Assembly (NCBI RefSeq): GCF_029626155.1 | Contig: NZ_JARUBL010000001.1 | Coordinates: 3,576,501-3,640,500 of the forward strand | Direction of reading: 5' to 3' | From: Solwaraspora sp. WMMD1047 | GTDB taxonomy: Bacteria; Actinomycetota; Actinomycetes; Mycobacteriales; Micromonosporaceae | Length of the DNA stretch: 64,000 nucleotides | Shown here: in pieces, positions 16,905-25,732 of the stretch | Position numbering within the stretch: the first letter of the stretch is position 1 | How the letters are laid out: each line of letters opens with the position of its first letter | Position numbers and translations under genes: made by a program | The notes under the pieces: model-generated | The model's input: the letters and a program-made list of their open reading frames with translations, nothing else | The model's database searches: none | Told to the model about the DNA's origin: nothing

Positions 16905-18319
16905 CGCTGAATCGCCTTGAGTTGCTGGAACTCGGCGAGGCCGTGTGGTCCGAGTTCCCGTCCGAAGCCGGACTGCCGGTAGCCGCCGAACGGTGCGAGC
17001 GGGTTGAAGGCGGCGCCGTTGATGTCGACGGCGCCGGTCCGCAGCCGGCGGGCCACCCCGAGGGCCCGCTCCTGGTCGCCGGACCAGACCGCGCCGGCCA
17101 GCCCGTACCGGGAGTTGTTCGCCACCGCGACGGCGTGGTCGTCGTCGTCGACCGGCAGGATGGCCAGCACCGGCCCGAAGATCTCCTCCTGCGCCAGCGC
17201 GCTGTCCGGGTCGACATCGGCGAGCACGGTCGGCGCGACGAACCAGCCCCGGTCCGGCCGTGCGGCCCCCGGCCCGCCGGTGACCAGCCGGCCGCCGTCG
17301 GCCAGTCCCCGCTCGACGTGGGCGAGCACCCGGTCGCGCTGCTCGGCCGAGACCAGCGGCCCGAGCCTGGTCGCCGGGTCGAAGGGGTCACCCAGGCGGT
17401 AGCCGGCCGCGGTCGCGGCCGCCAGGTCGACCGCCTCGGCGTACCGGTCGCGGTGGACCAGCATCCGGGTCCACGCGGTACAGGTCTGGCCGGAGTTGAG
17501 GAAGGCGTTGCCGACGCCGACCTTCACCGCGGTCGCGAGGTCGGCGTCGTCGAGGATCAGATTCGCCGACTTGCCGCCGAGTTCCAGCGCGACCCGGGCC
17601 ACCCGGTCGGCCGCCAGGTGCGCGATCCGCCGGCCGGTGGCGGTGGACCCGGTGAACGAGACCAGGTCGACGTCAGGGTGGCCGGCGAGCGCCTCGCCGG
17701 CGACTTGTCCGGTGCCGGCGACCAGGTTGACCACCCCGGGCGGCAGGCCGGCCTCGTCGACCGCGTCGAAGAGCAGGTACGACACCAGCGGGGTGAGCTC
17801 GGCCGGCTTGAGCACGACTGTGCAGCCGGCGGCCAGCGCGGCGGCCAGCTTCGCCATCACCTGGTGCAGGGGATAGTTCCAGGGGGTGATCGCGCCGACC
17901 ACACCGACCGGCTCCCGGACCACGAGCGAGTTGCCGATGATCTCGGCCGCCGGTGGCTGACCGGCCAGCTCGACGAAGCTGCGCAGCACGGTCAGCGGCA
18001 GGCCGGTCTGCACCCGGGTGGCGACCTTGAGCGGCGCACCCAGTTCGAGGGCGACGGTCCGGGCGATCTCGTCGGCCCGGCCGGTCAACGCCCGGTGCAA
18101 CCGGTCCAGGGCGGCGGCCCGGTCGGCCGGGTCGGTGGCGGCCCAGCCGTCGAAGGCGGCGCGGGCGGCGCGGACCGCCGCGTCGACGTCGACCGGGGTG
18201 CCGGCCGGGACGGTGGCGATGACCTCTTCGGTGGCGGGGTTCTCCACCGCGATGGTGTCGGTCGACGACGGCGCGGTCCAGCGTCCGTCGACATACATGG
18301 CGTTCCGGGTGAGATCCAT
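16901..18319 (-). CDS. NAD(P)-dependent aldehyde dehydrogenase
   Basis: A 472-residue member of the ALDH superfamily. Landmarks are the cofactor loop TPWNYPLHQVMAKLAAAL near residue 140, the general-base block LELGGKSANLIL near residue 246, the nucleophile in NSGQTC near residue 283, and EEIFGPVLAI near residue 378. It is coupled to the TetR gene by a TGATG overlap and to the alcohol dehydrogenase by ATGA. The pair should turn a primary alcohol into its carboxylic acid in the cytoplasm. The longer reading frame upstream is a shadow of the TetR gene. Confidence 0.88.
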   Translation of the reverse strand: MDLTRNAMYVDGRWTAPSSTDTIAVENPATEEVIATVPAGTPVDVDAAVRAARAAFDGWAATDPADRAAALDRLHRALTGRADEIARTVALELGAPLKVATRVQTGLPLTVLRSFVELAGQPPAAEIIGNSLVVREPVGVVGAITPWNYPLHQVMAKLAAALAAGCTVVLKPAELTPLVSYLLFDAVDEAGLPPGVVNLVAGTGQVAGEALAGHPDVDLVSFTGSTATGRRIAHLAADRVARVALELGGKSANLILDDADLATAVKVGVGNAFLNSGQTCTAWTRMLVHRDRYAEAVDLAAATAAGYRLGDPFDPATRLGPLVSAEQRDRVLAHVERGLADGGRLVTGGPGAARPDRGWFVAPTVLADVDPDSALAQEEIFGPVLAILPVDDDDHAVAVANNSRYGLAGAVWSGDQERALGVARRLRTGAVDINGAAFNPLAPFGGYRQSGFGRELGPHGLAEFQQLKAIQR

Positions 18320-18984
18320 CAGGCTCCATCGGGTGCGGGCGGGCGGTTGGCGTTCGCGCCGACGGTCTCCTGGTAGCTGCGCGACAGCCCGTCGATCAGC
18401 GCGTCCAGGCCGAGTACGAAGGCGCCCTCGTCGACACTGCGCTGGTGTTCGGCGAGGCGGTGCGCCTGGGCCAGGTGTGGGTACTGCTCGGCGTACACGG
18501 TGGGGTCCTCGACGAAGCCGCGGGCGAACGAGCCGAGCGCCGATCCGGCGACGAAATAGCGCATCGCGGCGCCGATGTGGGTCGCCCGGGCCGGCGGCCA
18601 GCCGGCCGCCACCAGCGCGCCGTAGACCGCGTCCGCCATCGCCAGCGCGGCCGGCCGGCGGCCGGGTCCCTGGGCCAGGTACGGCACGATGTGCGGGTGG
18701 TCGGCGAGCGCCGCCCGGTAGGAGAGTCCCCAGCGCCGCAGCGCCTCCCGCCAGTCGAGGGTGCCGAAGAACGACACGTCGACCCGGGCGGTGATCGTCT
18801 CGGCGACCGCGTCCAGGATGGCGTCCTTGGTGGGGAAGTGGTTGTAGAGCGACGGCCCGGCGACGCCGAGTTCGGCGGCGAGCCGGCGGGTGGAGAACGC
18901 GTCCAGCCCGTCGGCGTCGATCAGGGTGATGGCCGTCTCGACGATCCGGTCCCGGCTGAGCAGGGCCTGCCGAGGGCGGGGCAT
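18319..18984 (-). CDS. TetR-family transcriptional regulator
   Basis: A 221-residue protein with a TetR helix-turn-helix at about residues 10-55 (RIVETAITLIDADGLDAFS, then LGVAGPSLYNHFPTKD) and a TetR_C-like helical effector domain. It heads the operon with the aldehyde and alcohol dehydrogenases and is divergent from the SDR/acyl-CoA dehydrogenase operon. A palindrome and two direct repeats between the operons fit autoregulation and control of both arms. An AGGAGGTGCG site precedes the ATG at 18984. Confidence 0.85.
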   Translation of the reverse strand: MPRPRQALLSRDRIVETAITLIDADGLDAFSTRRLAAELGVAGPSLYNHFPTKDAILDAVAETITARVDVSFFGTLDWREALRRWGLSYRAALADHPHIVPYLAQGPGRRPAALAMADAVYGALVAAGWPPARATHIGAAMRYFVAGSALGSFARGFVEDPTVYAEQYPHLAQAHRLAEHQRSVDEGAFVLGLDALIDGLSRSYQETVGANANRPPAPDGA

Positions 18985-19009
18985 CGCACCTCCTCACAAT
19001 CGCTGGACT

Positions 19010-19059
19010 ACTAAAACTTACAGCGCTAGTTTAGTGGCCGAAGCCACTCTAGTGGCCGA
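19010..19059. promoter_or_regulatory. Probable TetR operator and direct repeats between divergent operons
   Basis: ACTAAAACT (19010-19018) and AGTTTAGT (19028-19035) form a near-perfect inverted repeat around nine bases. Just beside it, TAGTGGCCGA occurs twice as an exact direct repeat (19032-19041 and 19050-19059). The site lies midway between the TetR and SDR starts, in the only AT-rich DNA of the gap, so it is the likely operator and promoter for both directions. Confidence 0.55.
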
Positions 19060-19089
19060 GCCACCACAGCGCAGGAGGTCGAAGCCGTC

Positions 19090-19848
19090 GTGACCAGATT
19101 CGCCGGGAAGGTCGCCGTCGTCACCGGCGCGGCACAGGGTATCGGGGCGGCCACCGCCCGCCGGCTCGCCGACGAGGGGGCCACCGTCGTGGTCGTCGAC
19201 CTTGACGCCGGTCGCGCCGAGGTGGCCGCCGCCGAGATCGGGGCCACCGGCGCGACCACCCTCGGGCTCGGCTGCGACGTGACCGACGGCGACGCGGTAC
19301 GGGCGGCCGTCGCCCGGGTCGTCGACTCCTTCGGCCGGCTCGACGTGCTCGTCAACAACGCCGGCATCACCCGCGACAACCTGCTGCACAAGATGTCGCC
19401 GGCCGACTGGAACGCGGTGCTGACCACGAACCTGACCAGCATGTTCCACTGCTGCCAGGCGGCCCAGGAGCAGATGGTGCCGCAGCGGTACGGCCGGATC
19501 GTCAACCTCAGCAGCCGGTCCGCCCTCGGCAACCGCGGCCAGGCGAACTACGCCGCGGCCAAGGCCGGGGTACAGGGACTGACCGCCACCCTCGCCATCG
19601 AGCTGGGGCCGTTCAACATCACCGTCAACGCCGTCGCCCCCGGCTACGTGGCCACCGCGATGACCGCTGCCACCGCCGAGCGGGTCGGCAGCACCCCGGC
19701 CGAACACCAGCAGTGGGCGGCGGAGCAGACCCCGCTGCGCCGGGTCGCCCAGCCGGCGGAGATCGCCGCCGTGGTCGCCTTCCTGGCCAGCGACGACGCC
19801 TCGTACGTCTCCGGGCAGACCCTCTACGTCAACGGCGGCGCCCGCTAG
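19090..19848 (+). CDS. Short-chain dehydrogenase/reductase (FabG-like)
   Basis: A 252-residue classical SDR. The cofactor motif is TGAAQGIG at residues 12-19. NNAG lies near residue 92. The catalytic Ser, Tyr and Lys are in NLSSRSALGNRGQANYAAAKAG near residues 139-160. The sequence most resembles 3-oxoacyl reductases and 3-hydroxyacyl-CoA dehydrogenases. In this operon with an acyl-CoA dehydrogenase and a MaoC hydratase it probably acts on a 3-hydroxyacyl-CoA. The GTG start follows a GCAGGAGG site. It is the first gene of the rightward operon. Confidence 0.87.
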   Translation: MTRFAGKVAVVTGAAQGIGAATARRLADEGATVVVVDLDAGRAEVAAAEIGATGATTLGLGCDVTDGDAVRAAVARVVDSFGRLDVLVNNAGITRDNLLHKMSPADWNAVLTTNLTSMFHCCQAAQEQMVPQRYGRIVNLSSRSALGNRGQANYAAAKAGVQGLTATLAIELGPFNITVNAVAPGYVATAMTAATAERVGSTPAEHQQWAAEQTPLRRVAQPAEIAAVVAFLASDDASYVSGQTLYVNGGAR

Positions 19849-19874
19849 CCGCCACGAGCCCACCGGAGGAAACC

Positions 19875-21047
19875 GTGGACTTCTCGCTCACCGACACCGA
19901 GCGCGCGATCCGCGACACCGCCCGCGACTTCATCACCCGGGAGGTGGTCCCGCTGGAGCAGGAGGTGCTGCGCCGCGAGCGCGCCCACCAGCCCGGCCTG
20001 CGCCGCGACGAACTTCGTGAACTCCAGCTCAAGGCCCGCAAGTTCGGCTTCTGGGGCCTGGCCACCCCGACGGAGTACGGCGGGATGGACCTGCCGGCCG
20101 TCGTCCAGTCGCTGATCTGGACCGAGATCGGCCGCTCGTTCGTGCCGTTCCGGTTCGGCGGCGAGGCCGACAACATCCTGTTCTACGCCGACGAGGCGCA
20201 GCGGCGCGAGTTCCTGCTCCCGACCATCGAGGGGGAGCGGATCTCCTGTTTCGCGATCACCGAGCCGGGCGCCGGCTCCGACGCGGCGAACATCAGGCTC
20301 TCCGCCCGCCGCGACGGTGACGACTGGATCCTCAACGGCGAGAAGACCTTCATCACCAACGGCAACGACGCCGACTTCGCGATCGTCGTCGCCGTCACCG
20401 ACCGGGAGAAGGGGGTACGCGGCGGCGGCAGCACCGCGTTCCTCGTCGACCGCTCGATGGGCTGGACCTCCACCCCGATCGACACGATGGGCGAGGGCGG
20501 CCCGGCCTCGTTGGTCTTCGACCACGTGCGGGTGCCCGCCCGCAACATCCTCGGCGAGCTCGGCCAGGGGTTCGCCCTGGGTATGCAGTGGATCGGCAAG
20601 GGGCGCTACATCATCCCGTCGCACGCCCTCGGGATCGCCGAGCGGGCCCTGCGGATGGCGATCGACCACGCCAACACCCGGGTCACCTTCGGCGCGCCGA
20701 TCGCCACCAACCAGGCGATCCAGTGGATGATCGCCGACTCGGAGACCGAGCTGGAGGCGGCCCGCTGGCTGGTGCTGCGGGCGGCCTGGACGGTGGACCA
20801 GGGCGCCGACCCCCGACACGCGTCCTCGATGGCGAAGCTCTACGGCGCGGGTATGGTCAACCGGGTGGTCGACCGGGTGATGCAGATCCACGGCGGGATG
20901 GGCTACACCCGGGAACTCCCGATCGAGCGCTGGTACCGGCAGGTCCGGTTGCTGCGGATCTTCGAGGGGACCGACGAGATGCAGCGCCTGATCATCTCCC
21001 GCGACCTGCTGCGCGGCTACACCGCGATCGGAGGACACCTGGCATGA
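19875..21047 (+). CDS. Acyl-CoA dehydrogenase
   Basis: A 390-residue flavoenzyme of the acyl-CoA dehydrogenase family. CFAITEPGAGSDAANI near residue 125 contacts FAD, and NGEKTFITNG follows at about 155. QIHGGMGYTRELPIERWYRQVR near residue 337 and the IFEGTDEM block close the FAD site. It introduces a trans-2,3 double bond into an acyl-CoA. The GTG at 19875 has a GGAGGA site four bases upstream. Its stop overlaps the MaoC start (ATGA), so dehydrogenation and hydration are translationally coupled. Confidence 0.9.
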   Translation: MDFSLTDTERAIRDTARDFITREVVPLEQEVLRRERAHQPGLRRDELRELQLKARKFGFWGLATPTEYGGMDLPAVVQSLIWTEIGRSFVPFRFGGEADNILFYADEAQRREFLLPTIEGERISCFAITEPGAGSDAANIRLSARRDGDDWILNGEKTFITNGNDADFAIVVAVTDREKGVRGGGSTAFLVDRSMGWTSTPIDTMGEGGPASLVFDHVRVPARNILGELGQGFALGMQWIGKGRYIIPSHALGIAERALRMAIDHANTRVTFGAPIATNQAIQWMIADSETELEAARWLVLRAAWTVDQGADPRHASSMAKLYGAGMVNRVVDRVMQIHGGMGYTRELPIERWYRQVRLLRIFEGTDEMQRLIISRDLLRGYTAIGGHLA

Positions 21048-21499
21048 GACGCTTCGCCTCGCTCGACGAGCTGACCGGCGCGGTCGGCCAGCAGCTCGGC
21101 CCCGGCGACTGGTTCACCATCGACCAGGCCCGGGTGGCCCGGTTCGCCGACGCCACCGACGACCACCAGTGGATCCACCTCGACCAGGCCCGGGCCGCGG
21201 CCGGCCCGTACGGCGGCACGATCGCGCACGGCTTCCTGACGCTGTCGCTGCTGCCGGCGCTGGTCGGCGGCCTCTACCGGGTCGACGGGGTCCGGATGGC
21301 GGTGAACTACGGGCTCAACCGGGTGCGCTTCCCGGCCCCGGTCCGGGTCGGCACGGCGATCCGGGCCGGCGCGGTGATCGCCTCGGCCGAGCCGGTGGAC
21401 AGCGGGGCGCAGCTCGTGCTGGCGGTGACGGTCGAGTCCGACGCCGGCGGCAAGCCGGTCTGCGTGGCGGAGACGGTTAGCCGGCTCTACGCCGGGTAG
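21044..21499 (+). CDS. MaoC-family enoyl-CoA hydratase/dehydratase
   Basis: A 151-residue single hot-dog domain protein. The hydratase motif with the active Asp and His is seen in FADATDDHQWIHLD (residues 31-44), with the family's GGTIAHGFLTLSLLP following. It should hydrate the enoyl-CoA made by the upstream dehydrogenase, and the SDR could then oxidise the product. The ATG overlaps the previous stop. No thiolase or acyl-CoA ligase lies in the operon, so the remaining steps must be encoded elsewhere. Confidence 0.88.
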   Translation: MRRFASLDELTGAVGQQLGPGDWFTIDQARVARFADATDDHQWIHLDQARAAAGPYGGTIAHGFLTLSLLPALVGGLYRVDGVRMAVNYGLNRVRFPAPVRVGTAIRAGAVIASAEPVDSGAQLVLAVTVESDAGGKPVCVAETVSRLYAG

Positions 21500-21507
21500 C
21501 CGCCGCC

Positions 21508-21828
21508 ATGGCCTGGCTCTTCCTCGGCGCCGCGATCGCCTTCGAGGTGGCCGCCACCAGCCTGCTCAAGAGCACCGCGGGCTTCACCCGGCTCGGGCCG
21601 ACGCTGGCCTGCCTGGCCGGCTACGCCGGGTCGTTCTACCTGCTCAGCCTCGCGCTCCGGCAGTTGCAGGTCGGCGTCGCGTACGCGATCTGGTCCGGCC
21701 TCGGCACGGCGGCGATCGCGGTGATCGGCGCGCTGTTCCTCGCCGAACCGATCACCGTCGCCAAGGTCACCGGCATCGTCCTGATCATCGCGGGCGTGGT
21801 GATCCTCAATGTGGCCGGCGCCCACTGA
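21508..21828 (+). CDS. Small multidrug resistance (SMR) family transporter
   Basis: A 106-residue protein with four transmembrane helices and the essential membrane glutamate at residue 13, in the block AFEVAATSLLKSTAGF. YAIWSGLGTAAIAVIGALFLAEP is the family's third-helix pattern. Such proteins work as antiparallel dimers exchanging protons for cationic drugs, quaternary amines or guanidinium. It follows the MaoC gene by eight bases and is probably the last gene of the operon. It might export a toxic amine or pathway intermediate. Confidence 0.85.
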   Translation: MAWLFLGAAIAFEVAATSLLKSTAGFTRLGPTLACLAGYAGSFYLLSLALRQLQVGVAYAIWSGLGTAAIAVIGALFLAEPITVAKVTGIVLIIAGVVILNVAGAH

Positions 21829-21977
21829 CCCCGTCGGCCGCGCATGAACGTCGTGATTCCGGCGTGTTGCCAGGGCTTTTCGCCGCAGCTTACCGTGTGG
21901 GCTCGGACACACCCGGTTCCTGAGCCGATCATGGTCGAGTGGGCGACCGGCCCTCGCGTCTGGCAGGATCGGGACGC

Positions 21978-23762
21978 ATGTGTGGACTGGCTGGCGAGGC
22001 CCGCCGAGATGGCTCCCGCGCCGACGTGGCGACGGTCGAGCGGATGGCGGCCACCATGGGTGACCGGGGACCGGACGACGGGGGGTCGTGGTCGCACGGC
22101 GGACTGGCCCTCGGCCATCGGCGTCTCAAGATCATCGACCTGTCGACCGCGAGCGGGCAACCCATCGTCGACTCGGTGGCCGGCCTGACCGGGGTCTTCA
22201 ACGGGTGCATCTACAACTACCGTGAGCTGCGGACGGAGCTGCAGGCCAAGGGCCACCGGTTCTTCTCCCAGGGCGACAGCGAGGTGGTCGTCAAGGCGTA
22301 CGCCGAGTGGGGGATCGAGTTCGTCGACCATCTGATCGGCATGTTCGCGGTGGCGATCGCCGAACGGGACACCGGCCGGCTGGTGCTGGCCCGCGACCGG
22401 CTCGGGATCAAGCCGCTCTACCTGGCCGAGACGCCGGGCGTGGTGCGGTTCGCCAGCACCCTGCCGGCGCTGCTGGCCGGCGGCGGCGTGGACACCTCCA
22501 TCGATCCGGTCGCGCTGGCCCACTACCTGAGCTTCCACAGCGTCGTGCCGGCGCCCCGGACCATCCTGCGCGGGGTGACCAAACTGCCACCCGCCACCGT
22601 GCGGATCTACGAGCCGGACGGCCGGCAGCGGGACCGGGTCTACTGGGACCCGCCGTTCACCCGGCACCCGGACCGGGCGGACTGGACCGAGCGGGACTGG
22701 CAGGACGCCCTGCTGGGCTCGCTCACCACCGCCGTGCAGCGTCGGATGGTCGCCGACGTCCCGGTCGGCGTGCTGCTCTCCGGCGGCCTCGACTCCAGCC
22801 TGGTGGTCGCCCTGCTGGCCGGCGAGGGCCAGCGCGGCCTGGCCACCTTCTCGATCGGGTTCGACGCGGTGGGCGGCCGCAGCGGCGACGAGTTCGTCTA
22901 CTCCGACCAGGTGGCCGCCCGGTTCGGCACCGACCACCACCAGATCCGGGTCGCCGCGGGTGACCTGGTGCCGCCGCTGGAAGCCGCCGTGCACGCCATG
23001 AGCGAGCCGATGGTCAGCCACGACTGCGTGGCGTTCTACCTGCTCAGCGAGACGGTGTCCCGGCACGTCAAGGTGGTCCAGTCCGGCCAGGGCGCCGACG
23101 AGATCCTCGGCGGCTACCACTGGTACCCGCCGTTGGCCGAGGTCGACCGCGACCAGGCGCTGCCGACGTACGCGAAGGCGTTCTTCGACCGCGACGCCGC
23201 CGGTCTGGCCCGGGTGCTCAACCCCGACCACCTCGCCCCCGGCGACCCGGCGCGCGAGTTCGTGGCCGCGCACCTGGCCCGACCCGGCGCCCAGACCGCC
23301 GTCGACGCCGGGCTGCGCATCGACACCTCCGTGATGCTCATCGACGACCCGGTCAAGCGGGTCGACAACATGACGATGGCGCACGGCCTGGAGGCCCGGG
23401 TGCCGTTCCTCGACCACGAGTTCGTCGAACTCGCGGCCACCTGCCCACCGGAGCTCAAGCTCGCCCAGGGCGGCAAGGGGGTACTCAAGGAGATCGGCCG
23501 CCGGGTGCTGCCGCACGAGGTGATCGACCGGCCCAAGGGCTACTTCCCGGTTCCCGGTCTCACCCATCTCGAAGGCAAGCTGCTCGACCGGGTACGCGAC
23601 GCGCTGTCCGCCCCCGAGGCCCGCGGCCGGGCCCTGTTCCGCGGCGAGTACGTCGATGCGCTGCTGCGCGACCCGAACGCCGAACTCACGCCGCTGCAGG
23701 GCAACAAGCTGTGGCAGCTCGGACTCCTGGAGATGTGGCTACAGACTCATGGAATCGACTGA
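21978..23762 (+). CDS. asnO: N-acetylglutaminylglutamine amidotransferase (asparagine synthase family)
   Basis: A 594-residue glutamine-dependent amidotransferase. Cys2 directly after the initiator Met is the class II glutaminase nucleophile. RGPDDGG, LGHRRLKIIDLS and FNGCIYNYRELR complete that half (to about residue 200). The synthetase half has the ATP loop LLSGGLDSS near residue 270 and GQGADEILGGYHWYP near 375. In the known NAGGN pathway this enzyme amidates the C-terminus of N-acetylglutaminylglutamine. The following synthetase and M42 peptidase genes make that assignment much stronger than plain asparagine synthase. The ATG at 21978 is fixed by Cys2. The 3' end overlaps the next gene by 14 bases. 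Confidence 0.85.
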   Translation: MCGLAGEARRDGSRADVATVERMAATMGDRGPDDGGSWSHGGLALGHRRLKIIDLSTASGQPIVDSVAGLTGVFNGCIYNYRELRTELQAKGHRFFSQGDSEVVVKAYAEWGIEFVDHLIGMFAVAIAERDTGRLVLARDRLGIKPLYLAETPGVVRFASTLPALLAGGGVDTSIDPVALAHYLSFHSVVPAPRTILRGVTKLPPATVRIYEPDGRQRDRVYWDPPFTRHPDRADWTERDWQDALLGSLTTAVQRRMVADVPVGVLLSGGLDSSLVVALLAGEGQRGLATFSIGFDAVGGRSGDEFVYSDQVAARFGTDHHQIRVAAGDLVPPLEAAVHAMSEPMVSHDCVAFYLLSETVSRHVKVVQSGQGADEILGGYHWYPPLAEVDRDQALPTYAKAFFDRDAAGLARVLNPDHLAPGDPAREFVAAHLARPGAQTAVDAGLRIDTSVMLIDDPVKRVDNMTMAHGLEARVPFLDHEFVELAATCPPELKLAQGGKGVLKEIGRRVLPHEVIDRPKGYFPVPGLTHLEGKLLDRVRDALSAPEARGRALFRGEYVDALLRDPNAELTPLQGNKLWQLGLLEMWLQTHGID

Positions 23763-25581
23763 CGGCATGCGGATCGACAACGCCCACGCACCGCCGCCCG
23801 CCGGTGCCGCCCCGGCCCAGCGGCGCGAACACGTCGGACCGGGCGGCGATCCGGTGGTGCCCGGCGAGCACCGCCGCCGCACCGGGTCGGGCACCGACGT
23901 GGTGCTCGACTGCGGTTGGGGCCGGCTGGTGTTCGGGCAGACCTTCGCGTACCCGTCGGGGGTGGCCGACGTGCTGCGCTCCGAGGCTGCCGGTTCCCGG
24001 GACATCTGTGTCTACCTGCCGGACCCGCACGTGCTGGTCTCCCGACTGCCGGACGAGCTGTTCATCGACCCGTCCCTGACCTACCGCCTCGACCTGAGCA
24101 CGGTCCGCCCGACCGACGTCGGCGATCCCGGGCTCCGGATCCGGACTCTGCGCGACGAGGCGGACGCCGAGGCGGTGAACGGGATCTACGCCCGCAACGG
24201 CATGGTGACCGCCCCGGTGGACGTGCTGGTCGAGAACGCCGCCACCGACCAGTTCCTGCACCTGGTCGCCGAGTCGGCCACCGGCGAGGTGGTCGGCACC
24301 ATCACCGGGGTCGACCATGTGGCCGTCTTCGACGACCCGGAGAACGGCGCCAGCCTCTGGTGCCTGACCGTCGACCCGAACCACGCGCCGCCGGGTACCG
24401 GGCAGACCCTGCTGCTGGACCTGGCCGCCCGGCTGACCGCCCGGGGCCGCCTCTTCGTCGACCTGTCGGTGCTGGCCGAGAACGAGGGGGCCATCCGGCT
24501 CTACGAGCGGATCGGCTTCGAGCGGATCCCGATGCTCTGCGTCAAGCGGAAGAACCCGATCAACGAACGGCTCTTCATCGCCAGCCTGCCCGAGGGCTAC
24601 GACGAGCTGAACCCGTACGCCCGGATCGTGGCGGACGAGGCGATGCGGCGGGGCATCCGGGTGGAGGTCATCGACCCGGCCTGGGGGGAGCTGCGGCTGA
24701 CCAACGGCGCCCGGATCGTGGTCACCCGCGAGTCGCTGTCCGAGTTGACCTCGGCGGTCGCGATGAGCCGCTGCGATGACAAGCGGGTCACCCGGCGGGT
24801 GCTCGCCGACGCCGGGCTGCGGATCCCGCGCGGGCGCAAGGCGACCGGCGACGAGGCCGACGTCGAGTTCCTGACCGACGTCGGGGCGGTGGTGGTCAAG
24901 CCGGCCCGCGGCGAGCAGGGCGCCGGCATCACGGTCGGGGTGCGCACCGCCGAGGCGCTGCGCGCGGCCGTGGAGCTGGCCCGGCGGCACTGCCCGGACG
25001 TCCTGATCGAGGAGCTCTGTGAGGGCGAGGACCTGCGCGTCCTGGTGATCGACCACGAGGTGGTCGCGGCCGCGGTCCGCCGGCCGGCGTCGGTCATCGG
25101 CGACGGCGTGCACGACATCGCCACCCTGATCGACCGGCAGAGCCGGCGCCGGGCCGCGGCCACCGGCGGCGAGTCCCGGATCCCGGTCGACGACATGACC
25201 CGGGAGGTCGTCCGGGAAGCCGGGTACGCGATGCACGACATCCTGCCCGAGCGGGAGGTGCTCGCGGTCCGCCGGACCGCCAACCTGCACACCGGCGGCA
25301 CCATCCACGACGTCACCGGGCAGCTGCACCCGGACCTCGCCGCCGCCTGCGTGACCGCGAGCCGGGCGCTGGCCATCCCGGTGACCGGGCTCGACCTGCT
25401 GGTTCCCTCGCCCCGGCACCCGGACTACGTCTTCCTGGAGGCCAACGAACGGCCGGGTCTGGCCAACCACGAGCCGCAGCCGACCGCCGAACGCTTCGTC
25501 GACCTGCTCTTCCCGGGGACCAGCGCGCAGCAGCGGCGGTGGACGCCGGCCGGTCCCGGCGAGGCGAATCCACCGGACTGA
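23749..25581 (+). CDS. ngg: N-acetylglutaminylglutamine synthetase (GNAT + ATP-grasp fusion)
   Basis: A protein of about 610 residues joining a GNAT acetyltransferase domain (about residues 130-290; LWCLTVDPNHAPPGTGQTLL is the acetyl-CoA region) to an ATP-grasp ligase (about 340-590; VVVKPARGEQGAGITVGV is the phosphate loop and LIEELCEGEDLRVLVI a core strand). In the NAGGN pathway it acetylates glutamine and couples a second glutamine using ATP. The ATG at 23749 overlaps the amidotransferase by 14 bases. The ATG at 23767 is an alternative with little effect. The first about 50 residues are low-complexity and likely disordered. Confidence 0.85.
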   Translation: MESTDGMRIDNAHAPPPAGAAPAQRREHVGPGGDPVVPGEHRRRTGSGTDVVLDCGWGRLVFGQTFAYPSGVADVLRSEAAGSRDICVYLPDPHVLVSRLPDELFIDPSLTYRLDLSTVRPTDVGDPGLRIRTLRDEADAEAVNGIYARNGMVTAPVDVLVENAATDQFLHLVAESATGEVVGTITGVDHVAVFDDPENGASLWCLTVDPNHAPPGTGQTLLLDLAARLTARGRLFVDLSVLAENEGAIRLYERIGFERIPMLCVKRKNPINERLFIASLPEGYDELNPYARIVADEAMRRGIRVEVIDPAWGELRLTNGARIVVTRESLSELTSAVAMSRCDDKRVTRRVLADAGLRIPRGRKATGDEADVEFLTDVGAVVVKPARGEQGAGITVGVRTAEALRAAVELARRHCPDVLIEELCEGEDLRVLVIDHEVVAAAVRRPASVIGDGVHDIATLIDRQSRRRAAATGGESRIPVDDMTREVVREAGYAMHDILPEREVLAVRRTANLHTGGTIHDVTGQLHPDLAAACVTASRALAIPVTGLDLLVPSPRHPDYVFLEANERPGLANHEPQPTAERFVDLLFPGTSAQQRRWTPAGPGEANPPD

Positions 25582-25732
25582 CGGCGGGACGGGTACGGTG
25601 CGGTCGGGCGACCCGCGCGGTCGCCCCCACCCACCCGTTCACGGTCGCCGGATTCGGCGGCCTGCCGGCGGTTGGGCGATGAGCCCCGCTCGCGGCCGTG
25701 TCAGCCGGCCGCCCGCAAAGGATGGTGTACCG

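Noticed and set aside
21636-23567. A 643-codon frame antisense to the amidotransferase gene
   Set aside because: The translation is low-complexity and has no recognisable domain, while the opposite strand encodes an intact amidotransferase.
21978-23762. Ordinary asparagine synthetase
   Set aside because: The domain content fits, but overlap with the GNAT/ATP-grasp gene and the following M42 peptidase gene point to the NAGGN amidotransferase.
23686-25470. A 594-codon frame antisense to the NAGGN synthetase
   Set aside because: Same GC-driven shadow; no start signal, no domain, and it opposes a well-supported gene.
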